Positions 50,461 to 62,805 of a DNA stretch of 64,000 bases are shown piece by piece; position 1 is the stretch's first letter, and each line of letters starts with the position of its first letter. The stretch lies in NCBI GenBank assembly GCA_038380795.1, contig CM076267.1:8911501-8975500 (forward strand), written 5' to 3'. The notes beneath the pieces were generated by a model. That model saw nothing but the letters and a program-made list of their open reading frames with translations. It had not been told where the DNA came from and searched no databases. Both the position numbers and the translations under genes were made by a program. This DNA comes from Pyrocephalus nanus. Lineage: Eukaryota; Chordata; Aves; Passeriformes; Tyrannidae.

Positions 50461-51911
50461 ATGATGAGCAAGGAGAAGGTACTGGTATATGTGGCAATGA
50501 ATGCTGGGCACAGCAAACCCCTGGAGCCTCCTGACTGCTCCCAGACCATCAGCCACCCTGACTCCTGCCATCTCTGTCCACAGAACTGTCTTAATTTCTT
50601 TTTTATCCCCCTTCTAAAAACAGTGTATCACAAGTCTTAAAGAGCACTCAACATCTTTAAAAATCTATAAAATTCAAGACATAACAAAATTTGAGGAAAA
50701 AATGGAGCTAAAGGGGGATGATTCAGTTGGTAGCAAAAACTGCTAAATAACCAAGGATTCAGAAATTTTACAAATACTTAAGAACCAAGAATGTAAAAAA
50801 AGACCATGCTGATTACTTATACATTCAATATAACCCCACATATATATTTAACTCAGGTACAATGACATCATTATCACCTTTAAACTTATTTATATGTAGT
50901 AATCGTCTCTTGTAAAAATCTGTTGTACTACCTTAAAACAAACCTATTGCCTCTAACTTGTGGATTATTAAGTATGAATAGTGCAGGTCCTCACAAGAAA
51001 AGAAGCATTATTTGAATACAGAAAGTACTTATATATATATTTTTAATGTCTTTTTTTGTTTGTCTTCTCTCTTTTTTTTTTTTATTCAGTTTGTGCTTTT
51101 TTGACTAGAAAAGCTTATTGAATTCTTCTACCATTTTACCTCTTCCCCTGCTATAAATCTATACATTTTTATATTTTCTACAATTTCTTTGGGGGCTGTT
51201 TCCTTTGTAACATATGAGAATATTTTAATTTGGTTTCCTCTCCATTCCAATCATTTGGGGTTAAATTTTCTCTAATAGCCTAATCCCAGTCCAAATAAGT
51301 TTAATGAGAAAACTCCAATGTGATAGAATGGAACCACATTTTCCCTCTTAAGCCCGCACAGCAGACTTTTCTGGCATAATTGTGTCGTTCAAGGGTAGAA
51401 TGAGGTGTGATCTGTGACTGGCATAAGCAAAATCTCTCAATGTCGATGCAGGTAAATTGGCAAAAATACCCCATAGCCACTTCCACCCTACTTTGTTTGG
51501 CAAGATGAGAAAAGTTATAGTATCAACAGTGGAGTTTTGTTGCTACAAGTTGCTTTCCAGTATAATGGAAGGATGTTTCTATTCCAGAAAGGCCTTCTAA
51601 GTGTGGGCCTGGACTGAATTATGCTCATGTAAATTGAGACTAATTCCAACTCAGTCGTGCAACAAAGGCTGTGTTCACTCTTGGTGTCTGCCTGTGAGCT
51701 GGAAGGTTGGCTGGAGGAAAGGCTGCTGCAACTCCCTGTGCTCCCTGAGCAGAAATAAGTCCCCTGCCCTCTGTCCAGGCTGCTGTAGCTCTTGCTCAAG
51801 AAGACATGGTGTTCACCAGGAATCCAGACTCCCCAAGTGCAGAGCCAAGGCACTCCAAGTGACAACCTCTTACAGGCATACCCGTCTCACGTGCTTTCTG
51901 TTATGCCTGCT
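50461..51911. other. Non-coding block
   Basis: AT-rich to about 51.5 kb, including a short (TA)n stretch near 51030. It becomes GC-richer from 51.6 kb, where frames overlap on opposite strands (plus 51601-52023, minus 51515-51865, minus 51887-52204). None has a recognised domain. Confidence 0.45.
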
Positions 51912-51955
51912 TTCTTTGATCTCCTCTGCCTGCAACAGAGGAGGAGATCAAAGAA
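51912..51955. repeat. Long inverted repeat (hairpin)
   Basis: Left arm ttctttgatctcctctg (51912-51928), 7-base loop cctgcaa (51929-51935), right arm cagaggaggagatcaaagaa (51936-51955). All 17 left-arm bases pair with the right arm if a 3-base GAG insertion bulges out. Weaker pairing extends outward (gct/agc). The stem could fold as RNA from either strand. Confidence 0.9.
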
Positions 51956-53339
51956 GAGCTGAGCTCTGCCTCTTATCTTTGCACTCCTGTGTCTTCTCTT
52001 TCCTTTTTTCTCTTTATTTCTGACAATTTTAGGGGAAGCGAGACACAGAGGGACTCTGCTATACAAACTCCAACCTTCTCCATTCCCAGGCCAGAGCTGC
52101 AAGGAGACTCTTGCACTATTGCCTGAAGCAGGTGACCTCCAAAAGATGCTGGAGGTGACAAAAGTGAAGTTTCTTGGTTTACTTTCACAGGAGCAGTATC
52201 TCAATTCCTATCAAGGACATCAGGGTGCAAGAGAGTATTTAATAATACTGTAGGCAGTTCCTTCTGAAGAGTCAACTGTAGATCTAAAAAGTCCCAGTGA
52301 TTTAGTAAGTGAGTGCAAAGCCTGTGCTTTTCTAGAGTAATAAAAGAACTTCTGAGCTAATGGTATTACACTTGCAAAAAAAGCAGAAAATACAGTCATG
52401 CTGAATAGCAGCTGTTCTGTGACAGCTGGAGGAGACCTGACCAAAGCCAAATCAGTTCAGATTTATCAATGTCAACAGTGTTTTGCCCTTAACTCTCATG
52501 CTTTATACATCTTTTCATATGTCTTTTCTCATTAGCCACAGGGAAGAGACATTATTATAACATTCCTACCTAGACTGTCTTGATCTTTCGAATTGTCCAT
52601 TATCCATAACTTCTGAGTGAGAGAAATTAACTGGAACTTAAAAAAAAAAAACTTACAAAGCTTGTTTTCTGCTTTGAGGTTCTGTATGCTCACAGGACTG
52701 ATCCTCTCTTCAGTTTTTCCAGGACTGGGGCTGTTTGAACTTCATTCATTTCCCCTGAAACCTCCTGACTTGAGGAATGTGTGTATGCATATCTCTACAA
52801 GTAATGTCTTAGCTCTGGTACAGGGAATGCATCAGAAGTCTGATTGCCCTCGCCTGCTGTGTTTTAGGTCATAGCACGGAGGACACAAACTGGAATTCTG
52901 TTGGTGGGAGCTCATCTGGAGGAGGCAATCCAGAAGGCCAAGCACACTCCAAACACTAACTGCAGTCACTGCCCAGAGGAAAGGCTGCTGCATGAATGGT
53001 GGACATTCAGCTCACAGGAATGATACAAAGCCAAACCTCGCAGTAACCTGGTGTTCTCTGACAATCACCTGTTCCTCTCTGCAGATCTGCTCCCATTGCT
53101 CCACAATGACAGCTCAGAGCCCCGGCACTTTATCTGAGAGTCTCAGTTCCTCCAAAGTGGCAGAGCATCATTTCTGAATATGTCAGCTTCTTTCTGAATA
53201 TGCTGGGCTCTGCATTTTAATATTAATGACTGATCTCACTTTGGGTTTTTCTAACGCTTCTGGGTTCATCAGGTCAATTTCAGGATCAAGGGCTGCATAA
53301 AAATTATACTTTTTTAGGAATAAATTAACCAGCACATTT
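51956..53339. other. Non-coding block
   Basis: Moderately GC-rich sequence with no recognised gene or repeat. A 12-base A run lies near 52640. Confidence 0.4.
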
Positions 53340-53513
53340 AAAAAAAAAAAACAAACAAAAAAAACCACAAACCAAAACCAACAAACAACACACACACACA
53401 CACACACAAAAAAAACCAAAACAAAACAAAAAAAAAAAACCAAAACCACCAAAACAAAAAACAAACAAAAAATCAAAACAAAACAAAAACAAGCAAATGA
53501 ACAAAAAACCCAC
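53340..53513. repeat. Compound A/C simple-sequence tract with (CA)10
   Basis: About 170 bases containing only A and C apart from a few bases near the right end. It includes A runs, AAAAC and CAAA units, and ten CA dinucleotides at 53389-53408. It fully explains the Phe/Val/Cys-rich minus-strand frames at 53183-53545 and 53325-53513, which are not genes. Confidence 0.95.
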
Positions 53514-54531
53514 ACTACATTACTTTGTGCTGGTGAAGGATCCAAAACAGAATTTCACCACCTTTGCAGCTACATGAATAAGCTTTTAAAAGATGACTGC
53601 TTGTCAGAGAGCTGGGATGCACATATTAACAGATTTTTTTCTCTCCAGTGTACTGCTTTCATATTTTCAGTGGCAAATGAACTGACACTTAAAATGAATG
53701 AGCTGTTTAAGAGTGACATGTCTCCCCTTGCACCTGCATATGTTGATGGCTATCAGTGGAGCTCCGTAGCCAGAGTTTCTGTAGCTCTGATTCTTGTACC
53801 ATGATCATTTTCTTTAGTAATGCATTTAGAAAGCACTAGCAGCCTACCAGTGCTGCCACTCAGCATGGCAATTCCTGCTAACCCTGAGACATCCGTGTTT
53901 ATTGACTTCATTGTTCTTCAGAGCAAACAAGCATCATGTGTAATTCTACCAATCTTATTTATCTTGATTTATGTGATTATGCATATGGTGCTAATTCTTG
54001 CCTTCAGCTGTGTTTGTTCAAATTACACACCCTTCCCTTAAAAATGCTATTGTACCTTTGGAGATTGATCTCTTTAATTCCATGTTTACATCCATTTTCA
54101 TGCTGTTCAGTTGACTTCCTTTTTATATTTCTAGAGCAGGAGCACTTGCTATAGTAGGCATGAGGCATATACACACGCCTTGAATCTATCTTGCTATCAC
54201 TGTCTGTCTTTTAATACTCTTCCTGAATTTTTTAATCTGAAATATGAATAACAATTTAATGCCTTCTGGAGGAGGAGAAGGGCTTCCATAAAAAATATCA
54301 TATTATATGAGTTGCATGGCAAAAGGATTTGTGATTTGAATTATTACTGAACCTCGGTGAGTATCCTTTCACAATCATTTGCATTTATAGTGCTATAGGA
54401 ATAGGGACTTTATGTAACAGCTATTGCATCAGAACCCTGTGGTTTTGCTGTGGGCTCTGGAAGTCAAAATACTGGACTAGTTCAGCCCATTAGGGAGGGT
54501 TCTTTGAAAACATTCTGACAGCCTTGATCAG
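53514..54531. other. Non-coding block
   Basis: Short overlapping plus frames at 53820-54154 in AT-rich DNA. No repeat or exon was recognised. Confidence 0.4.
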
Positions 54532-54562
54532 GTTTGTTTTGTTTGTTTGTTTGTTTGTTTTT
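54532..54562. repeat. (GTTT)n microsatellite
   Basis: Seven or so GTTT units, the first slightly irregular. Confidence 0.9.
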
Positions 54563-56315
54563 AAGATAAATTCATGCTTCTTCTTGACATCTGCCAGCAG
54601 TTTGCTAACCAGCAGGTATTGGCCCTCACTGATCAAATTCTTCAGTCAGTTTTGTTTCTCTGTCTAAGCTTGTACACACCTAGGACAGCTGTGTGTGTTA
54701 CACTTGAGTTTCAGTCTCTCAGGTAATAAAGCATTTGTGATCTAATTTCAAGAACAGCTGAGATGACGAATCCTCTGCTTAACTTCTAAATTCTCCATGG
54801 TCCTGTGTGTTCACTCTGCACTTAATTCAGTTCCTGAAGGTTTCAGTGACAAAACTCTTCGAGCTTGTGAAGGAAGACATCTACAATTGCTTCCTTGTTT
54901 CCAGTGGAGGTAGGTCCTCAGATGATTGTCCTATGGACTAATTCCAACTCCACATCTTCTCACCCTCTCTCTCTCTATCCAATAAACCTGTTGACATATT
55001 AGTTATGTATCTGCTCTTACAGCTTATGTTCAATGAACTATTTTCCATTTATTAGAAGACTTTTTCAGTGTCGTTGCATCCTTTGAGATTTTCTGTCAGA
55101 GTGATCCAGGCTTTTTTTTTCCTGTGCATACAGTTTGTATTGGATTTACTGAAATGTGTGTCATTTAAGTAACCCAGATCAGCACCATATAGCACAAACA
55201 TTCTTATGTTTGTAAAACAAAGTTTATAAACCAGACATCTTACCAGTTACACCTTTCCTAATGAACATACCAGGAAAGCTCTCCCAGTTCCTTATCTGGC
55301 AGGTTTTGATGTCTACCTTGATAATATTTGTAGATTGTTAGAATAAAGGAACATCAGGGCAGGGAACCATGACTTTGGTAATGGTCATCTGAACCAGTAG
55401 TCAGATTTTTTTTTAACAAAAATTGAAAACTGAAAACTTTGGACTCAGCTTTCATTTTTCCAGCAGTCATTTCTTCTCACATTTTTTTCACTTTTTTTAA
55501 ATTATTACATACTTAGGTAAACAACCATTTTACTGGAAATGAGATAAATTAGAAAGTTTTTAGTAATCTTGACAATTAATGATATTGCTTAAGAAAAGGG
55601 TTCTTCAGCCTCAGTGAATACATCCCCAGAACACATTAATTGCACATTTACAATCACTCTTAGAGGACCTGCCCATTACCAATCCTTGGCCTGATTAGTA
55701 TGGGCACAATAATACAGGCTGTACAAGCAGATGGTTTTTACTAAATTAGAATGTAAGAGGGGACTACGTCGGTTTAGCCTCAGTGAAATAGATAATTACT
55801 TTCATTTTAACATTTCTTGTGTTGTCTCATGTTGTGTGGTGTTGCACAGTTATGATAAGATGTGTTTTGTTTGCAGAAAGTCTTGGAGCTCACTTCACTC
55901 TTGGGGCTGAGGTAGGAGAGAGAAGATTTGATGTGAGTATCCCTTGTGCAGCTGGATCCACAGGAAGGGCCCTGGGCTTTTAGGGAGTCACTTTAGTGCT
56001 TCCCCCACCCTACTTTTTAGCAATAGAAAACCCAAAAGCTGCAAGAGGGAGAATCTATCTTCCATCTCTGCTCTTTCCTATATTTTCTCCTTCCTTTCTT
56101 CTGCCTTGTCTCCAAAAATCCTGTGTTGTAGGACAGGTATCTCTTGTGCTGATGTGCTAGAAGGTAGAGCTGTTGGTTTGTTGGTGTTTATGAAGGGGAT
56201 GGAAGATTGTTCCTGTCTCTGATCATTTTGCATCAAACTGCAAATGCAGGGGAAATCTCCCTCAAGGAAACAGTGAAAGGGTTCTGTGTTGTGAGTACTG
56301 TGTCTGCAGCTTTCC
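54563..56315. other. Non-coding block
   Basis: No gene or classified repeat was recognised. The 92-codon frame at 55944-56222 shows no domain. Confidence 0.4.
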
Positions 56316-56392
56316 TCTCATGAGTAGCCCAGCTGAAGTCAACGCAGGCACAACTTACACCCACGTTAAGCATTCACAGGATCAAGCAGGAT
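56316..56392 (+). repeat. Ancient amniote repeat fragment ('gagtagcccagctgaagtca')
   Basis: catgagtagcccagctgaag, then tcaacgcaggcac, 'acgttaagcattcacaggat' and 'caagcagg' follow the order of a bird/reptile repeat phrase: 'catgagtagtcccactgaagtcaatgggac...gcttaagtgtttgcaggatcggg'. It is diverged but colinear over about 75 bases. Confidence 0.55.
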
Positions 56393-57469
56393 GAAGACAA
56401 AAAGCAGACAAAGCAAAGGGGAGCGAGTTAGATGTACAAGTGCAGTGGTCAGGGTGATGATAGGCACACATGTTGTTAGTTCCTTTCCCCCTCCCTCCTG
56501 CCAACCACTAAAACAAGCAACATGTGATAGGAGGAGGAGAGGGGTGAAAAATCCGAAACTGTACTGGAAAAAACCCCACCCATCTGTAATAGATTCATAT
56601 TTCATAGGTCTTGTGTAGGCTTCATTTACACTCTTGAAATTAATTCCTCTCTATTACAGAGCCCTGTGGTCCATTCTGCTCCATTTCAGCAGATTGGAAG
56701 GAGGTGGCAATAGTCTGAACTGCAAAGCATTGCAGTCTCCTCATTTAGGGAGAGAGAAATATTTCTTTTGGCAAGCAGAGGTGTGCCTGTGCTCCAAGAT
56801 CTTAGGTGTACTTAGCGAGGATGGATCAATAATGATGACTACATTTGAATTTCATAAGATGGCTCAACTTTACAGTAGGTGTTTCTCAGATTTGGAGCAA
56901 AAGCAAATATGTTTTCAATTTCCAGTGAAAATGAATTCTGAGAAAGATCAGTTTTAGTCAATTCTCATTTCACAATTTTGATTTAACAATTTTATTTTAC
57001 TTCTACATCATCTGTAAAGCTTTCTGGGAGCATATTACTGGCATGATACATCTGGTATAATATCACTGAAATCTTCCTTTTTTAAAGTCTTAGTTTAAAG
57101 GATATTCTTATTCATTACTGCTAAAAATCATCTTCATCTCCTTTCCCAGATCAAACTCTCTCTTGTTTTGCAGTAAGACAGTAGAAGAACAAGTACTTGA
57201 CTTCACAAATAAGTTTCTCTTTACACTTACAGAGTATAGCTTTAGTATACAATTTTGTGGAGTGAGAGAACATTAAAATTTTATTAGCTTTATTCTGAAA
57301 CAAGGCTTCAAGCACAGATGTAAATAATTCAGCACCTGAAAGCCTCCAGTATGGCATAATAGTTTCTTTTGTGCCTTGAATTTGTATAGGTAGACATGAA
57401 AGCAGATATTAAGAGGCTCTACCCACAGCAGTGTCACCACGAGGCTGAGCAGTGGTAGGTGAGCCACGG

Positions 57470-57600
57470 AAATTCCCTGTCTGGTTGTCTGTAAAATTGG
57501 GATAAGCTATTCATTTCTCTGGAATGCTGTGATCCTCAAATAACGGATGATGTGAACATCTCTGTTGAAATACTGCATCATTAATTTTCCATTGCTCTTT
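57470..57600 (+). repeat. MIR/CORE-SINE-like fragment
   Basis: gtctgtaaaattgggataag corresponds to the MIR core 'catctgtaaaatggggataat'. It is followed by 'ctattcatttctctggaatg', a diverged 'cttacctacctcacagggtg', and then 'ctcaaataacggatgatgtg' and 'catcattaatttt'. The orientation is plus and the ends are uncertain. Confidence 0.5.
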
Positions 57601-58501
57601 TGCCAACATTTGAAGACATTTAGATCTATGATGGTTCAGACTTTAAAGCTACCAGCAGTACTGCAATAACTGGTTTCAATTTTTTTAAAAAATCTGCTTT
57701 CCTACTTCTTTCAAAACTTTTGCAACTTGAGCCTCAAATGCATTCTTACAGAAATAATTGATTATGTTTCCTGTGTTTTGCATCTTCAAATAATGTCAGA
57801 CCATATTCAGTAATTAATTCAAACCCAAGAAGAGTTCTCTGTCCCCTTTGTATTTTGGAAGCAGGTTCCTGGATGTTGTTGTGCTGTGAGATGTAGACCA
57901 GGAGTCTTGACTGTTCTGTCACTCACCCAGGCAATAACAGCTTTGATCCCCTTGAGAATATAAAGCAGAATTCAGAACTGGAAGTCTTTAACAATAATTT
58001 TGTACAAAAGTAAAGGAGTATACAGTGAGCACATTTCTTAAATTGCTGGGTTAATGCAGATTTCACTCCATATTTTAAGCATTCATCTCAATCTGAAATG
58101 ACATAAGACAGTTGGTGGACTTTTTGTAGACTTTTTCCTGCTATCAAGAAAAAATAAAATGCAGCTGATTGGAGGTTGCTCATAAAAATTAAAATATTTT
58201 AACACATATTTTTAAATAGGTATATTTATATACTCTTTATACAGATAACACTGTAATAAGCTACAATTTCCTATGAGCAAAGATCTTCACACAGTCCAGC
58301 AGTGGGCAAATATTAATGAAACACATCATCCTAGGAATGTCCATATTATCGCTTTTGTTTTAAAAGCTGTCCACAGTAATGAGCTCAACATAACCTTTTG
58401 CCCCTCAGATTTCTACAGAGTGATCCACCTGGCAAACAGTTAAGTCCAGACCATAACTGCACAATACAGCCTGTGAGTGTCAGCATCTTTTTCTTCCAAA
58501 C
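57601..58501. other. Non-coding AT-rich block
   Basis: Nothing recognisable beyond AT-rich unique sequence. Confidence 0.4.
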
Positions 58502-58532
58502 TGTGCGTGCGTGTGCATGTGTGTGTGTGTGT
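58502..58532. repeat. (TG)n microsatellite
   Basis: TG/CG-interrupted start, then seven uninterrupted GT units. Confidence 0.9.
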
Positions 58533-59384
58533 CTGAGCGCATGTTTTAAAGACCTTGCCTAATCACACCTCACTTATTTTTAAGTAGAACATGTGGTTTA
58601 ACTTTGCACCCACTTTTCTACTAGAAGACTAAATGTTAACACCCAGGGGCACCTGTCTTAGATTAGTGAATAGTTTACTACAAATGATGAACCAAACTGA
58701 TGGGATTATACTTGGTTCAGAAACACAAAACTGAGTCAAACAGGCTTTTGCCTTTATTTATTTATTTCAAAGTACAGAAGATGACACTGAAACAAAGGGA
58801 AAATGTGTCTATAGTGCTGTAGCTAAAAACCATCTGACAAGTTTTGCTGACATGTTTTCTGTGTGGAAGGACCTGAAAATCTCATGTCCACTTGACAAGA
58901 GCATTTTTGTCATTCCACAGTGGCAAAACAAGTGCAAAATGTGAAGTGGTCTGCACATATGGCCTTAGAGGGCACTGAGGTTTGGTGAGGGTCAACTTTT
59001 TTTGGATCTGGGTAAATTTCATGGTCCCAGCTGTCCAGATGATTTGCAGAGGACACCAATATACTGAAGCAACCTGCTGTGAATCTTCATCCAAACAGGT
59101 TAATGCATGGCAGGCACCCTGTATGGTTCTCAACAACTTCACAAAAATAAAACAAACTTTCACCAGCACTAGCTACCTTGAGCTTTCCTCTCCTTGTCTT
59201 CTCATTGACTGAGTATAAATTACATGATTCTCCCATGATCATCTAGGACTCTCTTCTTCCATAAATATCAATTAATTCTCAACAGTATTGACAAAGAAAG
59301 AGTTATATTTTTGTGGATAGTGTGTTTTTAGATGCTGAATAAACAGTCCAAGTACTTAGGTACAGCCATGATTTAATTTATTTT

Positions 59385-59975
59385 ATGTTTTACAAATTTA
59401 TTATTAAAAAGGCAACAATAGATTTCTTTCTTACTGCTTTCAACCACTGGCCAAATATACAAATGTATGCCTGCACATATATTCATACTAACACACGCAT
59501 GCACGCACACATACCACATTATTACTTTGCACTTAAAATGGTCTCTTTTCATCTCTATATGTATCTAATAAATTATTTTCCCTTGTCTATCATCAACCTC
59601 TGCTTATCAATGCCTCTTTGTCTGATTAGTGTTATCTGCTGCTTTGGAGAAAATATTGGGGGGGGGGGGGGAAGTGGAATTAATAGAGATCAATTGGTTG
59701 CTTTTTGGATTCCTTCATATTGCTTATTGCTCTGCCCAGTGAACCTTTCTCCTTTCCCAGGGTATTTTTGTGGTTTCAAATACTGCAGCAAGGCTTTGTC
59801 ATTTCTTTGGAATGCACACTGCATGGTTGCTGTAATACTGTTGCTGTCATGTTTTCAAACCTCTATTTTAGATGTCCGTGCTGACACAAATTGGAGTAAT
59901 TTAAGAGGCAACTTAAAAATAACTTATTTTTCTGTATTTTATTATGATCACTTAATTGCTGATTCACAGACATGA
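59385..59975 (+). other. Longest ATG open frame in the window (196 codons), unassigned
   Basis: An ATG-initiated frame of 196 codons. The first third crosses CA-like dinucleotides (a His/Thr/Met/Ala-rich stretch), and the middle crosses a 14-base G run that encodes a Gly run. Much of the remainder is hydrophobic (Leu/Ile/Phe/Cys), as AT-rich chance frames tend to be. No domain, signal or family is recognised, and a reading frame crossing a mononucleotide run would be unstable. It is considered non-coding unless conservation says otherwise. Confidence 0.15.
59658..59671 (+). repeat. Poly(G) run, 14 bases
   Basis: Fourteen uninterrupted G, the longest G run in the window. Confidence 0.95.
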
Positions 59976-60799
59976 GTGGAGCAGCACCATCAAACTCCTG
60001 CCCTTTTCAACCCTGTAGTCACAAGGGACCCATGGTATTTCACTTCATGCTAAAAAATGGTATCGTTTGCCTTCATATTTGATTATCCAAGTACAGGCTA
60101 TTTTTCTGACAAAGGAAAGCTCAATATCTTATTGTGGGTACACAGAAAAATAAGATAAAAAATACTGGCACAAAACTGGACTTTCTGAACCACAGGACTA
60201 CACCTCATGCAGTTAATAATAATAAAGTAACCCTGGGTGAATTCAAATATTCTGCCCCGTGTCTTGGCGCAGAACACTGAGTGTCTCTTGGTGACAGGCT
60301 GGCAGGCACCATACCACTGGTGACTGGGAAGGGATGGAGCCTTCTTCAGGATAAGTATGATTGCCAGAAGATCCTGTCACCCATCTCTCACTTCACTCCT
60401 CCAACTCTCCCGCTCCTCCATCGCATCACAGCAAAGCCTCCAAGGCACCAGCAGAGAAGTGACCTTTTATCCTAATTCCTCGTGCTGTTTCACTGAACCT
60501 CTCTGTGCATGGCTGGGTGCCCCCTGGGAGAAGTGAGTGTGAAACCATTCCTTGCACACACTCCAGGCTTTCTTGCACTGATGAAAAATACTGTACTGAG
60601 CTGCTTAACGCACCGGTCACGGCTTGTGTCTCTGGACACGATCCTTCTCAAAAGCATATGACTGGAATGGTTGTTTATTGATTGCAGCTCTTTGATAGGG
60701 AAAAAAACCTCAAAAATAGACTATGAATGTCAATAAATACAGTCCAGGAATTGTGAATTATTAGGGACATCAGGTTTCCAGCAGATGTTCTTATCCCGT

Positions 60800-61555
60800 A
60801 ACAGGAGCTGATTTAACAAGTCTGCTTACAGCTGGCCTTGGAGCCCCATGGAGCTGAGTCAGCAAGCCAAGCTTTGTGGGGCTGAATCTTCTCTTACCCT
60901 TCACTATCGGCCATACAAATAAGCTTTAATGATTTGAGAGAGGTTGAATTCGTGCTCAGCACCTTAACAGAGAGCGTGTGATGGTACTGTGCAGGAGAGG
61001 CTGAGGAGAGTGGTTGTGTTGGTAAATTTAAGACGCTGATTTACTCCTTCTGAGGAAAGGCTCCCACTTTGTGAAAACAACCCACGTGTTGAATATGGCT
61101 GGAGCTGCATTTGCAATAAGATGCCTGCCCTGCAGCTGTGAAACCTGCAGGTGCATAAATCTCTAACGTTTATGATAAAATCTGTGTCGCAAACATTTTC
61201 TTATCACAGTGGATCAGGGAGAGAAGAAGGAGGGATGGCTGAGGAAAGGCTGCTGACAGATTTGAGCTGCTTGGGAACACAGGCCACTATTTAAAGAAGG
61301 CATCCAAGTCTTGCTCTCTCTGGAGCTGGTAATAATTGTGCCTTTTGCTTCCATGGGAATATGAGCAGGCCTTTGCCTGGCAAATGTTTGCATATAGCCC
61401 AAATCAAGTCATTAGTTGCCATGTGTCCAACCTGTATTTTAAGGCCCTCCAGCTGAAAAGTCCATTTGCATATTTATCCCAGCCAGGAACATGGTAATTA
61501 AGTCTGTGGCGTTGTACACAACCCCGAGGAAAGTCTGCAATTCAATAGTTCAGAA
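60800..61555. promoter_or_regulatory. Candidate conserved non-coding/enhancer segment
   Basis: About 750 bases with balanced composition, no simple repeats and no open frame of note. They contain motif-like words: CACGTG E-box (61083-61088), CAGCTG words, tttatgataaaa (HOX/CDX-like) and cttatcac (GATA-like, about 61200). This is inference from appearance only. Such words occur by chance and no alignment was possible. Confidence 0.2.
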
Positions 61556-61596
61556 AGACTCCCGCTGATTTCAGTGGGGTTTGGAGCAGTCACACA
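61556..61596 (+). repeat. Ancient amniote repeat fragment ('gatttcagtggggtttggag')
   Basis: cccgctgatttcagtggggt followed by ttggagcag parallels 'ccattgatttcaatggggtttggatcaggcc'. Confidence 0.5.
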
Positions 61597-62186
61597 CTCG
61601 GAGGGTGTTTACTGGATCCCAGACAATCCCAGTACTTGCAAGAATAATCAAATTAAAACTTCAAATTATCAACGCCTCTGCCATGTGAAAATACCAGCTC
61701 CACCTTTCAGGCGAGAGAAAAAGCATTACAAAAGGGGTGAAGCTTGTCCTTTGATATGGTCTGCTCTGTATTGCTACACATTACACAAGTTCACCCAGCA
61801 CTCGCCCTTGTCTCAGCCCCCAGCAATGCAGCTCATCCCTGCCCAGAGAGGGGTGGGGAGCAGCGAGATGGGCTTGGACCTGAATAATGTGCAAGGCTGT
61901 CAGCACAGCAGGTAGGGGAAAATGACTGTGCTGGAGATAAACACAAAGGCTTTAGGCTGCCATTAAAGGACGATCTTGTTAAAAACAAACAAACTACTAT
62001 AGCAGAAGGATACTTGAAAGGTAGATAAGTCTTCTACGTGAGAGGAAAAATGTCTATGGTAGGAAAAAGGCATTTAGTAGAAGTGAAAATCCTTAACTAT
62101 GCTTTATGGAGACTGGTCAAAAACAGTTCCTGCATCTGGAGTTTTACTTTGCTAAAAGAAATATAACAATCTTTTGTGTGATTCAG

Positions 62187-62215
62187 AAAAACAAACAAAC
62201 AAACAAAAAAAACCC
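62187..62215. repeat. (AAAC)n microsatellite
   Basis: Four CAAA units flanked by A runs. Confidence 0.85.
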
Positions 62216-62279
62216 AGTATGAGCTGAAATTTTAATTGCACCACTGACTGCAACTGGGCTTTCTTTTTTTTTTTTCCAT

Positions 62280-62309
62280 ATTTTATTTATTTATTTGTAT
62301 TTGTATTTT
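62280..62309. repeat. (TTTA)n/(TTTG)n tract
   Basis: TTTA units passing into TTTGTA units over about 30 bases. Confidence 0.75.
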
Positions 62310-62339
62310 CAGGAACAAATACTTATCTGCTGTAAATCT

Positions 62340-62375
62340 TTTTGATTTCAGTGGAGGTGTATGTCACCTCTTCCA
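62340..62375 (+). repeat. Ancient amniote repeat fragment ('gatttcagtggaggt')
   Basis: tttgatttcagtggaggtgt, then atgtcacc, is a short match to the 'gacttcagtggagttac' phrase. Confidence 0.35.
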
Positions 62376-62805
62376 CAACATACTAGTGAAGCTTGCATCC
62401 TTCAGCAGCAGCCTAGTGCACCACTTGTCTGGTTTGGTTTAACCCCAACATCTTCTATGCAGTTGATAATTGTTTAATTTACATTAAACTGTATCAAACC
62501 CCATGAAATATTGCCAAATATGATAGCAATCTTAAAAGTAAATTGAAAATATCAAGCCATTTGAAAAGTGGCTCAAACTTCAGCCAAGGTTTGTGTACAG
62601 CAATGTCCACACCCTCTGCCAGCTCCTCTCTCTTGCTGGCCCTCGGATCATCTTTGCCAGGTCGGGTGGGCCGTGCAGGGTAGAGAAGATTTCATGGCAT
62701 ATTGCATTGCTGAATGAAAGGGGGAGGGAAAAAGGGGCCTTGCAGAAAGAGAAGACTGACCTACAGGCAGCTAAGGATGCCTGAAAGAAACAAAGACATT
62801 GGGCT

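Noticed and set aside
53183..53545. 120-codon minus frame rich in Phe, Val and Cys
   Set aside because: It is the reverse reading of the A/C simple-sequence tract.
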